In this document: in pieces, positions 1 through 5,821 of the stretch
Numbering within the stretch: the first letter of the stretch is position 1
Layout of the letters: every line of letters begins with the position of its first letter
Assembly (NCBI GenBank): GCA_017466965.1
Contig: JAFTTD010000377.1
Location: 1-6,864, forward strand
Direction: 5' to 3'
DNA: 6,864 nucleotides
Source: Bacteroidaceae bacterium
Lineage (GTDB): Bacteria > Bacteroidota > Bacteroidia > Bacteroidales > Bacteroidaceae
Notes under the pieces: generated by a model
Databases searched by the model: none
Told to the model about the DNA's origin: nothing
What the model saw: the letters and a program-made list of their open reading frames with translations, nothing else
Program-made: the position numbers and the translations under genes

Positions 1-684
1 GACATAGTCAAACTGCTTTTCACCGCTTAGCCTTAAATCGTGTTCCTCCTCTGTATAAATAAATTCTTTAAGATGGAATATTGGTGAATTGTTTCTTGAA
101 ATAAACAGTCGTAGCGCATACCATCCGGCATATTTCAATTTTGCCTTGTTTGATTTCTCAACAAATGAATCAATGACACTTCTGTCGTATAAAATTAATG
201 AGCCAAAGTCGAAGTCATCTCTGACACTGCCTTTTTGATAGTCAATAACAGGATGTCGTGATATTATTCCGCTTTTAATGACATTTCTGTCAGAATAAAC
301 CATGCCTGCTTCTATGGCTCTTGAGGCTTGCATCAAGCGATTCATGGCACCATATCCAAGCAGAAGAGGCGATGAGCTCAAGTATGTTAAAATATGAGTA
401 GAGGTTGCAGCCTTTGAAATCTCACAGATACATTTTGTGCTGTAAATGTTGTCTATGAGTAGGATTTTGCATCCTTCCAAAGGACGTAGTTGTGCATCAT
501 CAGTAAGTAGAAAAATATTTTTGATGTATTTTTCTTTTTTTAGAGAATCTACCGTTTGCTGTGTTTCAGATTTGCTGGAGAAAATGATGAAACAGTCAAT
601 GCCTTTGTTTGTCATTATGATATAATTATAAGGATGTTTATAGATGTAATCGCAAACTGAATTATATGATAATCTGAATTTCAT
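1..684 (-). CDS. Bacteroidetes-type glycosyltransferase, N-terminal part (runs off the left edge)
   Basis: My reverse-strand translation is open for 228 codons from the ATG at 684 to the window edge, so the C-terminus is missing. Landmarks are LLTDDAQLRPLEGCKILLID (60-78), GMVYSD (127-132), HPVIDYQKGSVRDDFDFGSL (144-163), YAGWYALRLFIS (185-196) and SGEKQFDYV (220-228). From family memory, this order matches the N-terminal region of a roughly 600-residue Bacteroidetes family 2 glycosyltransferase whose canonical GT2 domain follows the SGEKQFDYV segment; that domain would lie outside this window. Its role is probably transfer of a sugar to a surface polysaccharide or glycoconjugate at the cytoplasmic face of the membrane; donor and acceptor cannot be read here. 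An in-frame stop lies six codons upstream of 684, so this is the longest possible start. The internal ATG at 615 (MTNKGIDCFIIF, residue 24) fits the remembered family N-terminus better and may be the true start. No Shine-Dalgarno is seen. Confidence 0.75.
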   Translation of the reverse strand, partial: MKFRLSYNSVCDYIYKHPYNYIIMTNKGIDCFIIFSSKSETQQTVDSLKKEKYIKNIFLLTDDAQLRPLEGCKILLIDNIYSTKCICEISKAATSTHILTYLSSSPLLLGYGAMNRLMQASRAIEAGMVYSDRNVIKSGIISRHPVIDYQKGSVRDDFDFGSLILYDRSVIDSFVEKSNKAKLKYAGWYALRLFISRNNSPIFHLKEFIYTEEEHDLRLSGEKQFDYV

Positions 685-691
685 CGTTTTG

Positions 692-850
692 TTATGAACT
701 CAGACGATTCATTTTTACTTTAATGTTTAGATTCATTTGTTTATTTGCGAATTTGTAATAATACTCATGGGCGTTTTGTCCTATTAGCAAAATTAGTAAA
801 AAGAATAGTATAAACAATATGAAAGGGCTTTTTTTTATTAATTTTCTCAA
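692..850 (-). CDS. Possible small single-pass membrane peptide (52 residues, TTG start)
   Basis: On the minus strand, a frame from TTG at 850 to TAA at 692 encodes 52 residues. It has a basic start (RKLIKK), then one strongly hydrophobic segment (about residues 9-24, ILFILFFLLILLIG), then a tyrosine- and lysine-rich tail (HEYYYKFANK). This is the layout of a single transmembrane helix with a short positively charged end on each side. It ends 7 bp before the longest start of the glycosyltransferase on the same strand, which would suit co-transcription. Against it: there is no ATG before the hydrophobic segment, an in-frame stop lies four codons upstream of the TTG (860-862), and I found no promoter box. 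AT-rich DNA readily encodes phenylalanine, leucine and isoleucine runs by chance. I do not recognise a family; if it is not a gene it is simply the glycosyltransferase leader. Confidence 0.3.
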   Translation of the reverse strand: MRKLIKKSPFILFILFFLLILLIGQNAHEYYYKFANKQMNLNIKVKMNRLSS

Positions 851-1000
851 AATATATTTTTATGATATGGAAATTGTCTAATTTAACCCTTGTTTTGTTG
901 TAAGGCATATAATGGTTCAGAACTTGATTAAATATGTGACAAAATACCGGTATGTTGAATATATATACTTTTTATGCGATTTATATTCGGAAAATTATAT

Positions 1001-1008
1001 TAACTTTG
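1001..1008 (+). promoter_or_regulatory. Candidate Bacteroidetes -7 promoter box (TAACTTTG) before the antiporter
   Basis: TAACTTTG is an exact match to the TAnnTTTG -7 consensus of Bacteroidetes primary sigma factor promoters. It ends 8 bp before the ATG at 1017. No clean TTTG -33 box lies 19-21 bp upstream; the nearest is TTTA at 980-983 with a 17-bp gap. If the box is active, transcription would start near 1013, leaving almost no leader for the ATG at 1017 and a normal leader for the ATG at 1062. It would also place the ATG at 912 outside the transcript. Confidence 0.4.
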
Positions 1009-1016
1009 TCGCCATT

Positions 1017-2489
1017 ATGAGCCAGATTATTGATAATATCGACAATGATTCCGATGATAAAATGCCAGGAGCATTGATGTCATTAGTTCCCATATTTGTT
1101 CTGATAGCAATGGTTTCACTAACTATTCTTTTGTTTGGAAGTGATTCATTGTCAGGTGGTAGCCAAATAGCCCTATTGATGGCATCAGGTGTATGTGTGT
1201 GCATATCAATGTGGCACTATGGAATTCCTTGGAAAAAGTTTGAACGCTCTATTCAGCAAACAATAGGAGATTCTTCTGTATCTATTCTAATACTTTTGGT
1301 GATAGGTATGTTGTCAGGTACATGGATGATAAGCGGAGTTGTTCCAACAATGATATACTATGGGGTTCAGATAATGTCTCCTAATCTCTTTTTGTTCAGT
1401 ACTTGCGCTATTAGTTCCATTGTGTCTGTCATGACAGGTAGCTCATGGACAACTATTGCTACTATTGGCGTCGCATTGCTCGGAATTGGAGAGGCATTGG
1501 GCGTTCCGTCTCCATGGATTGCCGGCGCAATAATTTCAGGTGCTTATTTTGGGGATAAAATGTCTCCGTTGAGTGATACAACCATATTAGCGTCATCTGC
1601 ATCTGGAACTGATTTGTTTCAGCATATCCGTTATATGCTTTACACTACAGTTCCGACGATGGCAATTACTTTGATTATATTTTTATTTGCAGGCTTTTTC
1701 TTTTCAGGTGTGAGTGAAGTGCATATAGATGAATATACAACTGCTCTTGACTCAAGTTTTAATATAACTTTGTGGGTACTAATCGTTCCATTTATTACTG
1801 CATTAATGATAGCCAGGAGAGTGCCATCGTTGATTACGCTGTTCGTATCTTCCTTGGCGGCTGGTCTTATGGCTGTAATTCTTCAAAGTAATGTCTTGAT
1901 TGAAATATCTTCAGAAGAGAATGTTTCTGCATTGGCAATTGCAAAGGGCCTGATGATGACTTTTTTCGGAAGTACAGGAGTTCAGACGGGTAATGCCTCT
2001 GTCGATGAATTAGTTTCTACAGGCGGGATGGGGGGTATGATGGATACTGTATGGCTCATTCTGTGTGCAATGTGCTTCGGTGCAACAATGATTGCGAGCA
2101 AAATGCTGCAAAGTTTGACAAACACTGTAATGTCATGGGTAAAAAGTGTTGTTGGCCTTGTTTCATCAACAGTGTTCACTGGCTTGATGCTGAATTTTAC
2201 AACCGGCGACCAATATATATCAATAATTCTCACAGCCAATATGTTCAAGAAGTCATATAAAGACAAGGGATGTGAATCACGATTGCTTTCTCGTACAACA
2301 GAGGATGCTGTTACTGTTACTTCTGTGCTGATTCCTTGGAATACTTGCGGACTGACTCAAGCTACAGTCCTTGGTGTGCCTACGTTGTCATATTTGCCAT
2401 ATTGTTTTTTCAATTATATCAGTCCTATGATGACAATTGCGGTTGCTGCAATTAATTGGAAATTGAGAAGAAAAACAAAAACTAAATAA
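1017..2489 (+). CDS. nhaC: NhaC-family sodium antiporter
   Basis: Inner-membrane secondary transporter of the NhaC family, which exchanges external protons for internal sodium; some members (MleN) instead exchange malate for lactate, so the exact substrates are uncertain. With the start at 1017 it has 490 residues and about a dozen hydrophobic segments, the first at 22-40. Family signatures are GSSWTTIATIGVAL (141-154), GAYFGDKMSPLSDTT (175-189) and LIPWNTCG (438-445). The tail is basic (KLRRKTKTK). The frame is open back to ATG 912, but that adds 35 tyrosine-rich residues of unlikely coding character and spans a promoter-like TAACTTTG box at 1001-1008. ATG 1017 (MSQIID) or ATG 1062 (MPGALMSLVP) places the first helix near the N-terminus, as is usual for the family. 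It is followed 20 bp later by the secreted aminopeptidase, probably as one transcript. Family assignment is firm; start and ion specificity are not. Confidence 0.9.
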   Translation: MSQIIDNIDNDSDDKMPGALMSLVPIFVLIAMVSLTILLFGSDSLSGGSQIALLMASGVCVCISMWHYGIPWKKFERSIQQTIGDSSVSILILLVIGMLSGTWMISGVVPTMIYYGVQIMSPNLFLFSTCAISSIVSVMTGSSWTTIATIGVALLGIGEALGVPSPWIAGAIISGAYFGDKMSPLSDTTILASSASGTDLFQHIRYMLYTTVPTMAITLIIFLFAGFFFSGVSEVHIDEYTTALDSSFNITLWVLIVPFITALMIARRVPSLITLFVSSLAAGLMAVILQSNVLIEISSEENVSALAIAKGLMMTFFGSTGVQTGNASVDELVSTGGMGGMMDTVWLILCAMCFGATMIASKMLQSLTNTVMSWVKSVVGLVSSTVFTGLMLNFTTGDQYISIILTANMFKKSYKDKGCESRLLSRTTEDAVTVTSVLIPWNTCGLTQATVLGVPTLSYLPYCFFNYISPMMTIAVAAINWKLRRKTKTK

Positions 2490-2509
2490 ATTATAAGATA
2501 AAACCAGCA

Positions 2510-3901
2510 ATGAAAAAAACTTTACTTACAATGTCTTTGTTGAGTCTGTTCGCTGGAGTGAGCGCTCAGAGCAACATAACAGAACAGATGTTACAACGCT
2601 TTCAGAAAACAACGCAGCTGACATCAGCTGAAAGAGCTGTTCATAATGCATTAGCTACTACAGACCCAAGGACGTTAGCTTTGAATCATCAGAATCAGAC
2701 TGAGATGGACACTCATTTCAGTCATAGCGTTCCGTCAAAGGGAATAACAGACCAGAAATCATCAGGAAGATGTTGGTTGTTCACAGGGTTGAACGTTTTG
2801 AGAAGCCGAATGATAATAGAAAACGGACTCAACGAAATGGAGTTTTCGCAAATCTATCTTTTCTTTTACGATCAACTTGAAAAATCGAACCTTTTTCTTC
2901 AAGCGATAATTGATACTCGCAAATCTCCTATGGAAGACAAAACAGTGGAATGGCTATTCAGAAATCCGCTGAGTGATGGAGGTACATTTACTGGCGTAGC
3001 AGACTTGGTGGCAAAATACGGAATAGTGCCTAAGGGGGTTATGCCTGAAACTTATTCAAGCGACAATACAAGCCGTTTCACATCGCTCGTTAAGCGTAAA
3101 CTGCGTGAAGGTGCGCTCATGTTAAGGGGTAAATCAGCACAAGGAGCAAAAGAGGCCGAACTTCTTAAAATGAAGGAAGATATGTTGGCTGAAGTGTATA
3201 GAATGCTTGTTCTTGCTTTTGGTGAGCCTGTCAAGGAATTCTTGTGGGCACCGAAGGATGCCAACGGTAAGTATAGGACAGAACCTAAGAAATATACTCC
3301 TAAAACTTTTTATGCAGAGATGATAGGTGAGGATATGCAGACAGACTATGTAATGCTTATGAACGACCCTACACGTGAATACTGGAAAACATACGAAATT
3401 GAATACGATCGCCACACTTATGATGGTCACAATTGGTTGTATCTGAATTTGCCGATAGAAGAGGTGAAGCGTGCTGCTATTGCAAGTATAAAGGATTCTA
3501 CAATGATGTATTTCTCTTGCGATGTAGCAAAGGAACTTGACAGCAAGCGTGGATTGCTTGACATTGCAAACTATGATTACGAGTCTGTTTTTGGAGTTAA
3601 GTTTGGAATGGACAAAAAGCAGAGAGTTCAGACATTTGATAGTGGGTCAAGTCACGCAATGACGCTGATGGCTGTTGATTTGGATGACAATGGTGAGCCT
3701 GTTAAATGGAAAGTGGAGAACAGCTGGGGTGCTGCATCCGGACATTACGGACATTTGATTATGACAGATGAATGGTTTGATGAGTATATGTTCAGATTGG
3801 TCGTGAAGAAGAAATATCTTAGTGATAAAGTTCTGAAGGCTGCACAGCTAAAGCCTGTAAAACTGCCTTGCTGGGATCCTATGTTCATGGGAGAAGAATG
3901 A
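2510..3901 (+). CDS. pepC: Secreted C1B cysteine aminopeptidase (PepC / bleomycin hydrolase family)
   Basis: Papain-fold cysteine peptidase of MEROPS subfamily C1B, which releases N-terminal amino acids from peptides. The 463 residues start with a signal peptide (lysines 2-3, hydrophobic core 5-16, probable cleavage after Ala19 in VSA-QS), so it acts in the periplasm or outside, unlike the usual cytosolic PepC or bleomycin hydrolase. The catalytic set is complete: Gln82 and Cys88 in DQKSSGRCWLF, His382 in SSHAMTLMAV and Asn404 in VENSWG. The C-terminus LPCWDPMFMGEE resembles the LPAWDPM-type tail of bleomycin hydrolases, an arm that enters the active-site cleft and restricts the enzyme to exopeptidase action. 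It starts 20 bp after the antiporter stop without a Shine-Dalgarno, and an intrinsic terminator follows 46 bp after its own stop. The length fits the family plus a signal peptide. A role in scavenging peptides outside the inner membrane is inferred. Confidence 0.93.
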   Translation: MKKTLLTMSLLSLFAGVSAQSNITEQMLQRFQKTTQLTSAERAVHNALATTDPRTLALNHQNQTEMDTHFSHSVPSKGITDQKSSGRCWLFTGLNVLRSRMIIENGLNEMEFSQIYLFFYDQLEKSNLFLQAIIDTRKSPMEDKTVEWLFRNPLSDGGTFTGVADLVAKYGIVPKGVMPETYSSDNTSRFTSLVKRKLREGALMLRGKSAQGAKEAELLKMKEDMLAEVYRMLVLAFGEPVKEFLWAPKDANGKYRTEPKKYTPKTFYAEMIGEDMQTDYVMLMNDPTREYWKTYEIEYDRHTYDGHNWLYLNLPIEEVKRAAIASIKDSTMMYFSCDVAKELDSKRGLLDIANYDYESVFGVKFGMDKKQRVQTFDSGSSHAMTLMAVDLDDNGEPVKWKVENSWGAASGHYGHLIMTDEWFDEYMFRLVVKKKYLSDKVLKAAQLKPVKLPCWDPMFMGEE

Positions 3902-3903
3902 TT

Positions 3904-3944
3904 GTGAACAATTCACTGTTATTGTCAAATAACTGTTTAGTTAT
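3904..3944 (+). other. Two short hairpins between the aminopeptidase stop and the terminator
   Basis: GTGAA-caa-TTCAC (3904-3916) and ATAACT-gttt-AGTTAT (3929-3944) are perfect inverted repeats of 5 and 6 bp. They sit in a row just ahead of the terminator, so the 3' end of the antiporter-aminopeptidase transcript would carry three consecutive hairpins. They could slow 3' exonuclease decay, but AT-rich stems this short also arise by chance. Confidence 0.35.
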
Positions 3945-3947
3945 ATT

Positions 3948-3985
3948 GCACCGAAGCGAGACAAGCTCTGCATCGGTGCTTTTTT
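3948..3985 (+). terminator. Intrinsic terminator of the nhaC-pepC unit
   Basis: A 7-bp stem, GCACCGA (3948-3954) pairing with TCGGTGC (3973-3979), is followed directly by six T residues and then ATTTT. Inside the loop, GC and GAG can pair with CTC and GC around a bulged T, extending the stem. It lies 46 bp after the aminopeptidase stop and marks the end of the two-gene unit. Confidence 0.87.
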
Positions 3986-4009
3986 ATTTTAAGTTGTTTG
4001 AAAAATGAG

Positions 4010-4080
4010 GGCTCATTATTTTTTAACGCAGGCTCATTTATTTTAAAACGCGGGCTCGTTTGTTTTAAAACGCAGGCTCA
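4010..4080. repeat. 22-bp tandem repeat array (three units plus the start of a fourth)
   Basis: Head-to-tail units begin GGCTC and end AACGCA or AACGCG with a T-rich then A-rich centre: 4010-4030 (21 bp), 4031-4052 (22 bp), 4053-4074 (22 bp), and a fourth GGCTCA at 4075-4080 that soon diverges. Units 2 and 3 differ at only three positions, all transitions. The GC-rich ends stand out from the AT-rich intergenic background. At the junction of units 2 and 3, AAACG-cgggct-CGTTT can form a 5-bp hairpin. The array is too short and has no spacers, so it is not CRISPR. It abuts the stop of the minus-strand ORF at 4084-4221. Confidence 0.85.
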
Positions 4081-4083
4081 AAA

Positions 4084-4221
4084 TCATTTTTTGTAGCTTT
4101 TGAATGTTAGGTTTTGTGCTACATTCTTCTCCATGAATATAAAAGCCTGATTTTGACAGTAGGTGTCATCAGTTATGATATTATAGTTATGGCAAATGTT
4201 TGCGAACCTTTTTGGTTCCAT
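4084..4221 (-). CDS. Candidate 45-residue ORF of unknown function
   Basis: A minus-strand ATG at 4221 opens a 45-codon frame ending with TGA at 4084-4086. The peptide starts MEPKRFANICHNYN and ends NLTFKSYKK; it is hydrophilic, has two cysteines (residues 10 and 22), and lacks a signal peptide or membrane segment. It fills most of the gap between the repeat array and the promoter of the lipoprotein gene. Its amino acid mix is ordinary rather than the lysine, isoleucine and phenylalanine runs expected from random AT-rich DNA, which is mild support. I found no -7 box or ribosome binding site upstream, and I recognise no family. It may be a small gene, part of an intergenic repeat element together with the 4010-4080 array, or chance. 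Confidence 0.3.
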   Translation of the reverse strand: MEPKRFANICHNYNIITDDTYCQNQAFIFMEKNVAQNLTFKSYKK

Positions 4222-4248
4222 TTGTGTTGTATTTATTGATAATATCAC

Positions 4249-4256
4249 TAACTTTG
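4249..4256 (+). promoter_or_regulatory. Bacteroidetes -7 promoter box (TAACTTTG) for the S41 lipoprotein gene
   Basis: TAACTTTG followed by CA is an exact TAnnTTTG match and the best promoter signal in the window. The -33 side is weak: TTGT at 4227-4230 lies 18 bp upstream, while a perfect TTTG at 4221-4224 is 24 bp away. An 11-bp palindrome, TGATAATATCA (4237-4247), ends 1 bp before the box and could be an operator. The start site would fall near 4263, leaving a leader of about 115 nt before ATG 4377. That leader holds a small hairpin, TCCT with AGGA (4266-4279), that overlaps a GGAGG at 4274-4278. Confidence 0.55.
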
Positions 4257-4376
4257 CAATGAATTTCCTTTTCGGAGGACATTTAATCAGAATGTATTAA
4301 TTAAGAGCTTTGCTTGATAATGATTTGTATATTTAGAACTTGTCGGATTCATAGACTCAAAAATATAATTTTTCAA

Positions 4377-5672
4377 ATGACTTTTCACAAGAGTATTCTT
4401 TTGTTTTTTGTTGTTTTGCTCAGTTTGTCTTGCGGTGAAGACAGAACTTATGAATACGAAGCAAAAACCCAGCATAACAAGTGGATGGTTGAAACTATGC
4501 AGCAGTGGTATCTTTGGGGTGACTTGGTGACAGAGCTAGAATGGAAAAGTTATTTTGCAAAGCCTGCGGATTTTTTTGCAAGAATTGTAAAGTCTTCTGG
4601 CAGTGGTGACAAGTGGTCGTATTGTAGCATTGACACGATGCGTGCAGATCATCATCTGCGAGGTAAGTTTAATCATTTAGATTCTTACGGCATGGATTTC
4701 GTGCTAATGAATGATCCAACTGGTGCAACAACACGTTCTTATGCTCGTGTTACGAGCGTGATGAAAAACTCGCCCGCAGAAAAGTGTGGAATCAGACGCA
4801 ATGATTTCATAAGCCGTATAAACGGTGTGAATATAACTACAAAAAATGCAGATGGACTTGTAAAGGGGCCCCAAAGGGATATTGAAGTGTGCAGAATTGG
4901 AACAGGCACAAACGAGGGAGAACTTGTTTGGACAGATTCTAAAACAATACAGCTTCAGCAGTCTGAATATGTTGAGGACCATGCGTTTGCTATTGATACT
5001 GTTTATGTTGTGAATGGAGTTAGGATTGGTTATGTGATGTGTAATCGTCTCCTTGCTAAAACACCGGAACTGGAGGGTGTAGAGAGGTCGTATTCGGAAG
5101 AAATGGATGCTGTTTTTGCTAATTTGAAGAATTGCCGTTTGGATGAATTAGTTATTGACTTGCGCTTGTGTAATGATGGCGATTTGGATATGGCAAATAA
5201 AATGGCTTCTTATATTTTGCCTAATGAATTTTCAGGTAATACTTTTGTGCAAACTTTTTGGAATGAGAATAAAGCTGACATGAATTCTGTCGTTATGTAT
5301 GATGAAGAAATAATTCGCAATGGTTTGCAAATTAACAGAGTGTTTGTTATTACCAGTAACTATACTCAGGGTGCGGCAGAATGGTTCATACAAGGCTTGC
5401 GAACAACAATGGGAGCAGACAATGTGGTGCTGATTGGAATGACTACAGCCGGAATGAATGTGCAATGTTCTCCAATACAGACAGAATATGGATTTACTTT
5501 ATATCCTGCTACATGTTATGTGGCAGATAGTGATGGAAACTATAATTATGGAAAGGGCATTGAGCCTGATATGCTCGTTAATGAACTTGAGTATGTGGAA
5601 TTGTTGCCATACGGAAATATGAGTGAATTGCTACTTAACATGACTGTTGATGTTATTATGTCTATAAGATAG
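4377..5672 (+). CDS. S41/PDZ-family lipoprotein, apparently a catalytically dead protease
   Basis: Envelope lipoprotein of 431 residues: a hydrophobic signal segment (6-18) ends at a lipobox-like LSLSC with Cys19 as the lipid anchor. The acidic GEDR that follows may act as a Bacteroidetes surface-export signal (inference). Next come a helical N-terminal region (WMVETMQQWYLWG, 36-48), a PDZ domain (about 122-160, including SPAEKCGIRRNDFISRING), and the S41 C-terminal-processing-peptidase fold: LVIDLRLCNDGD (258-269), VFVITSNYTQGAAE (322-335) and VVLIGMTTAGMNV (350-362). In active S41 enzymes the last two motifs read roughly TASASE and GxTxGK. Here the serine position is Gly332 and the lysine position is Met360, so the dyad is missing. 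Eight further cysteines are present. The frame extends to ATG 4314, but those 21 residues would bury the signal peptide, so ATG 4377 is chosen. A promoter lies at 4249. Peptide binding or scaffolding is a guess. Confidence 0.85.
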   Translation: MTFHKSILLFFVVLLSLSCGEDRTYEYEAKTQHNKWMVETMQQWYLWGDLVTELEWKSYFAKPADFFARIVKSSGSGDKWSYCSIDTMRADHHLRGKFNHLDSYGMDFVLMNDPTGATTRSYARVTSVMKNSPAEKCGIRRNDFISRINGVNITTKNADGLVKGPQRDIEVCRIGTGTNEGELVWTDSKTIQLQQSEYVEDHAFAIDTVYVVNGVRIGYVMCNRLLAKTPELEGVERSYSEEMDAVFANLKNCRLDELVIDLRLCNDGDLDMANKMASYILPNEFSGNTFVQTFWNENKADMNSVVMYDEEIIRNGLQINRVFVITSNYTQGAAEWFIQGLRTTMGADNVVLIGMTTAGMNVQCSPIQTEYGFTLYPATCYVADSDGNYNYGKGIEPDMLVNELEYVELLPYGNMSELLLNMTVDVIMSIR

Positions 5673-5821
5673 ATACCCCTGTTTGTTTTTGAATTTTAAT
5701 TGATAGCATTAGTACGTTATAGGTTGGCTGAAATAATGTTTCTTAAAAAATGCGGCATTTGATATAAATATGAAAAATGAAACTAACTTAAAAAAATAAC
5801 TAAAATTTCTGTTTTTTTATT
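5673..5821. other. Spacer between the lipoprotein and ATPase genes
   Basis: These 149 bp contain no ORF worth calling and no convincing terminator. A 13-bp palindrome, AAATGCGGCATTT (5748-5760), has arms of 6 bp around a single G and could be a protein-binding site rather than an RNA hairpin. TTTG at 5758-5761 and TAACTTAA at 5784-5791 are a poor promoter match with a 22-bp gap. The ATPase may therefore have its own weak promoter here or be read from the lipoprotein promoter. Confidence 0.4.

Noticed and set aside
828..840. T-run after AAAGGGC as a terminator for something leftward
   Set aside because: The only possible stem is 4 bp with a 2-base loop, which cannot form a stable hairpin.
912..1016. 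N-terminal extension of the antiporter from ATG 912
   Set aside because: The 35 residues are tyrosine-rich, resemble translated intergenic DNA and span a promoter-like box; the family normally begins shortly before the first helix.
1982..2266. Minus-strand frame inside the antiporter gene
   Set aside because: It is antisense to conserved transporter sequence and has no recognisable domain or start signal.
4010..4080. CRISPR-like array
   Set aside because: The units are contiguous with no unique spacers, only about three copies exist and no cas genes are nearby.
4274..4300. GGAGG followed by ATG-TAT-TAA in the lipoprotein leader, as a minimal upstream ORF
   Set aside because: The spacing of 13 bp is too long, Bacteroidetes rarely rely on Shine-Dalgarno sequences, and a two-codon ORF cannot be supported.
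4314..4376. Upstream ATG for the S41 lipoprotein
   Set aside because: It would add 21 residues ahead of a good lipoprotein signal peptide, which starts properly at ATG 4377.
4865..4872. GGGGCCCC run inside the lipoprotein gene
   Set aside because: It is an 8-bp palindrome within intact coding sequence, with no repeat or boundary around it.
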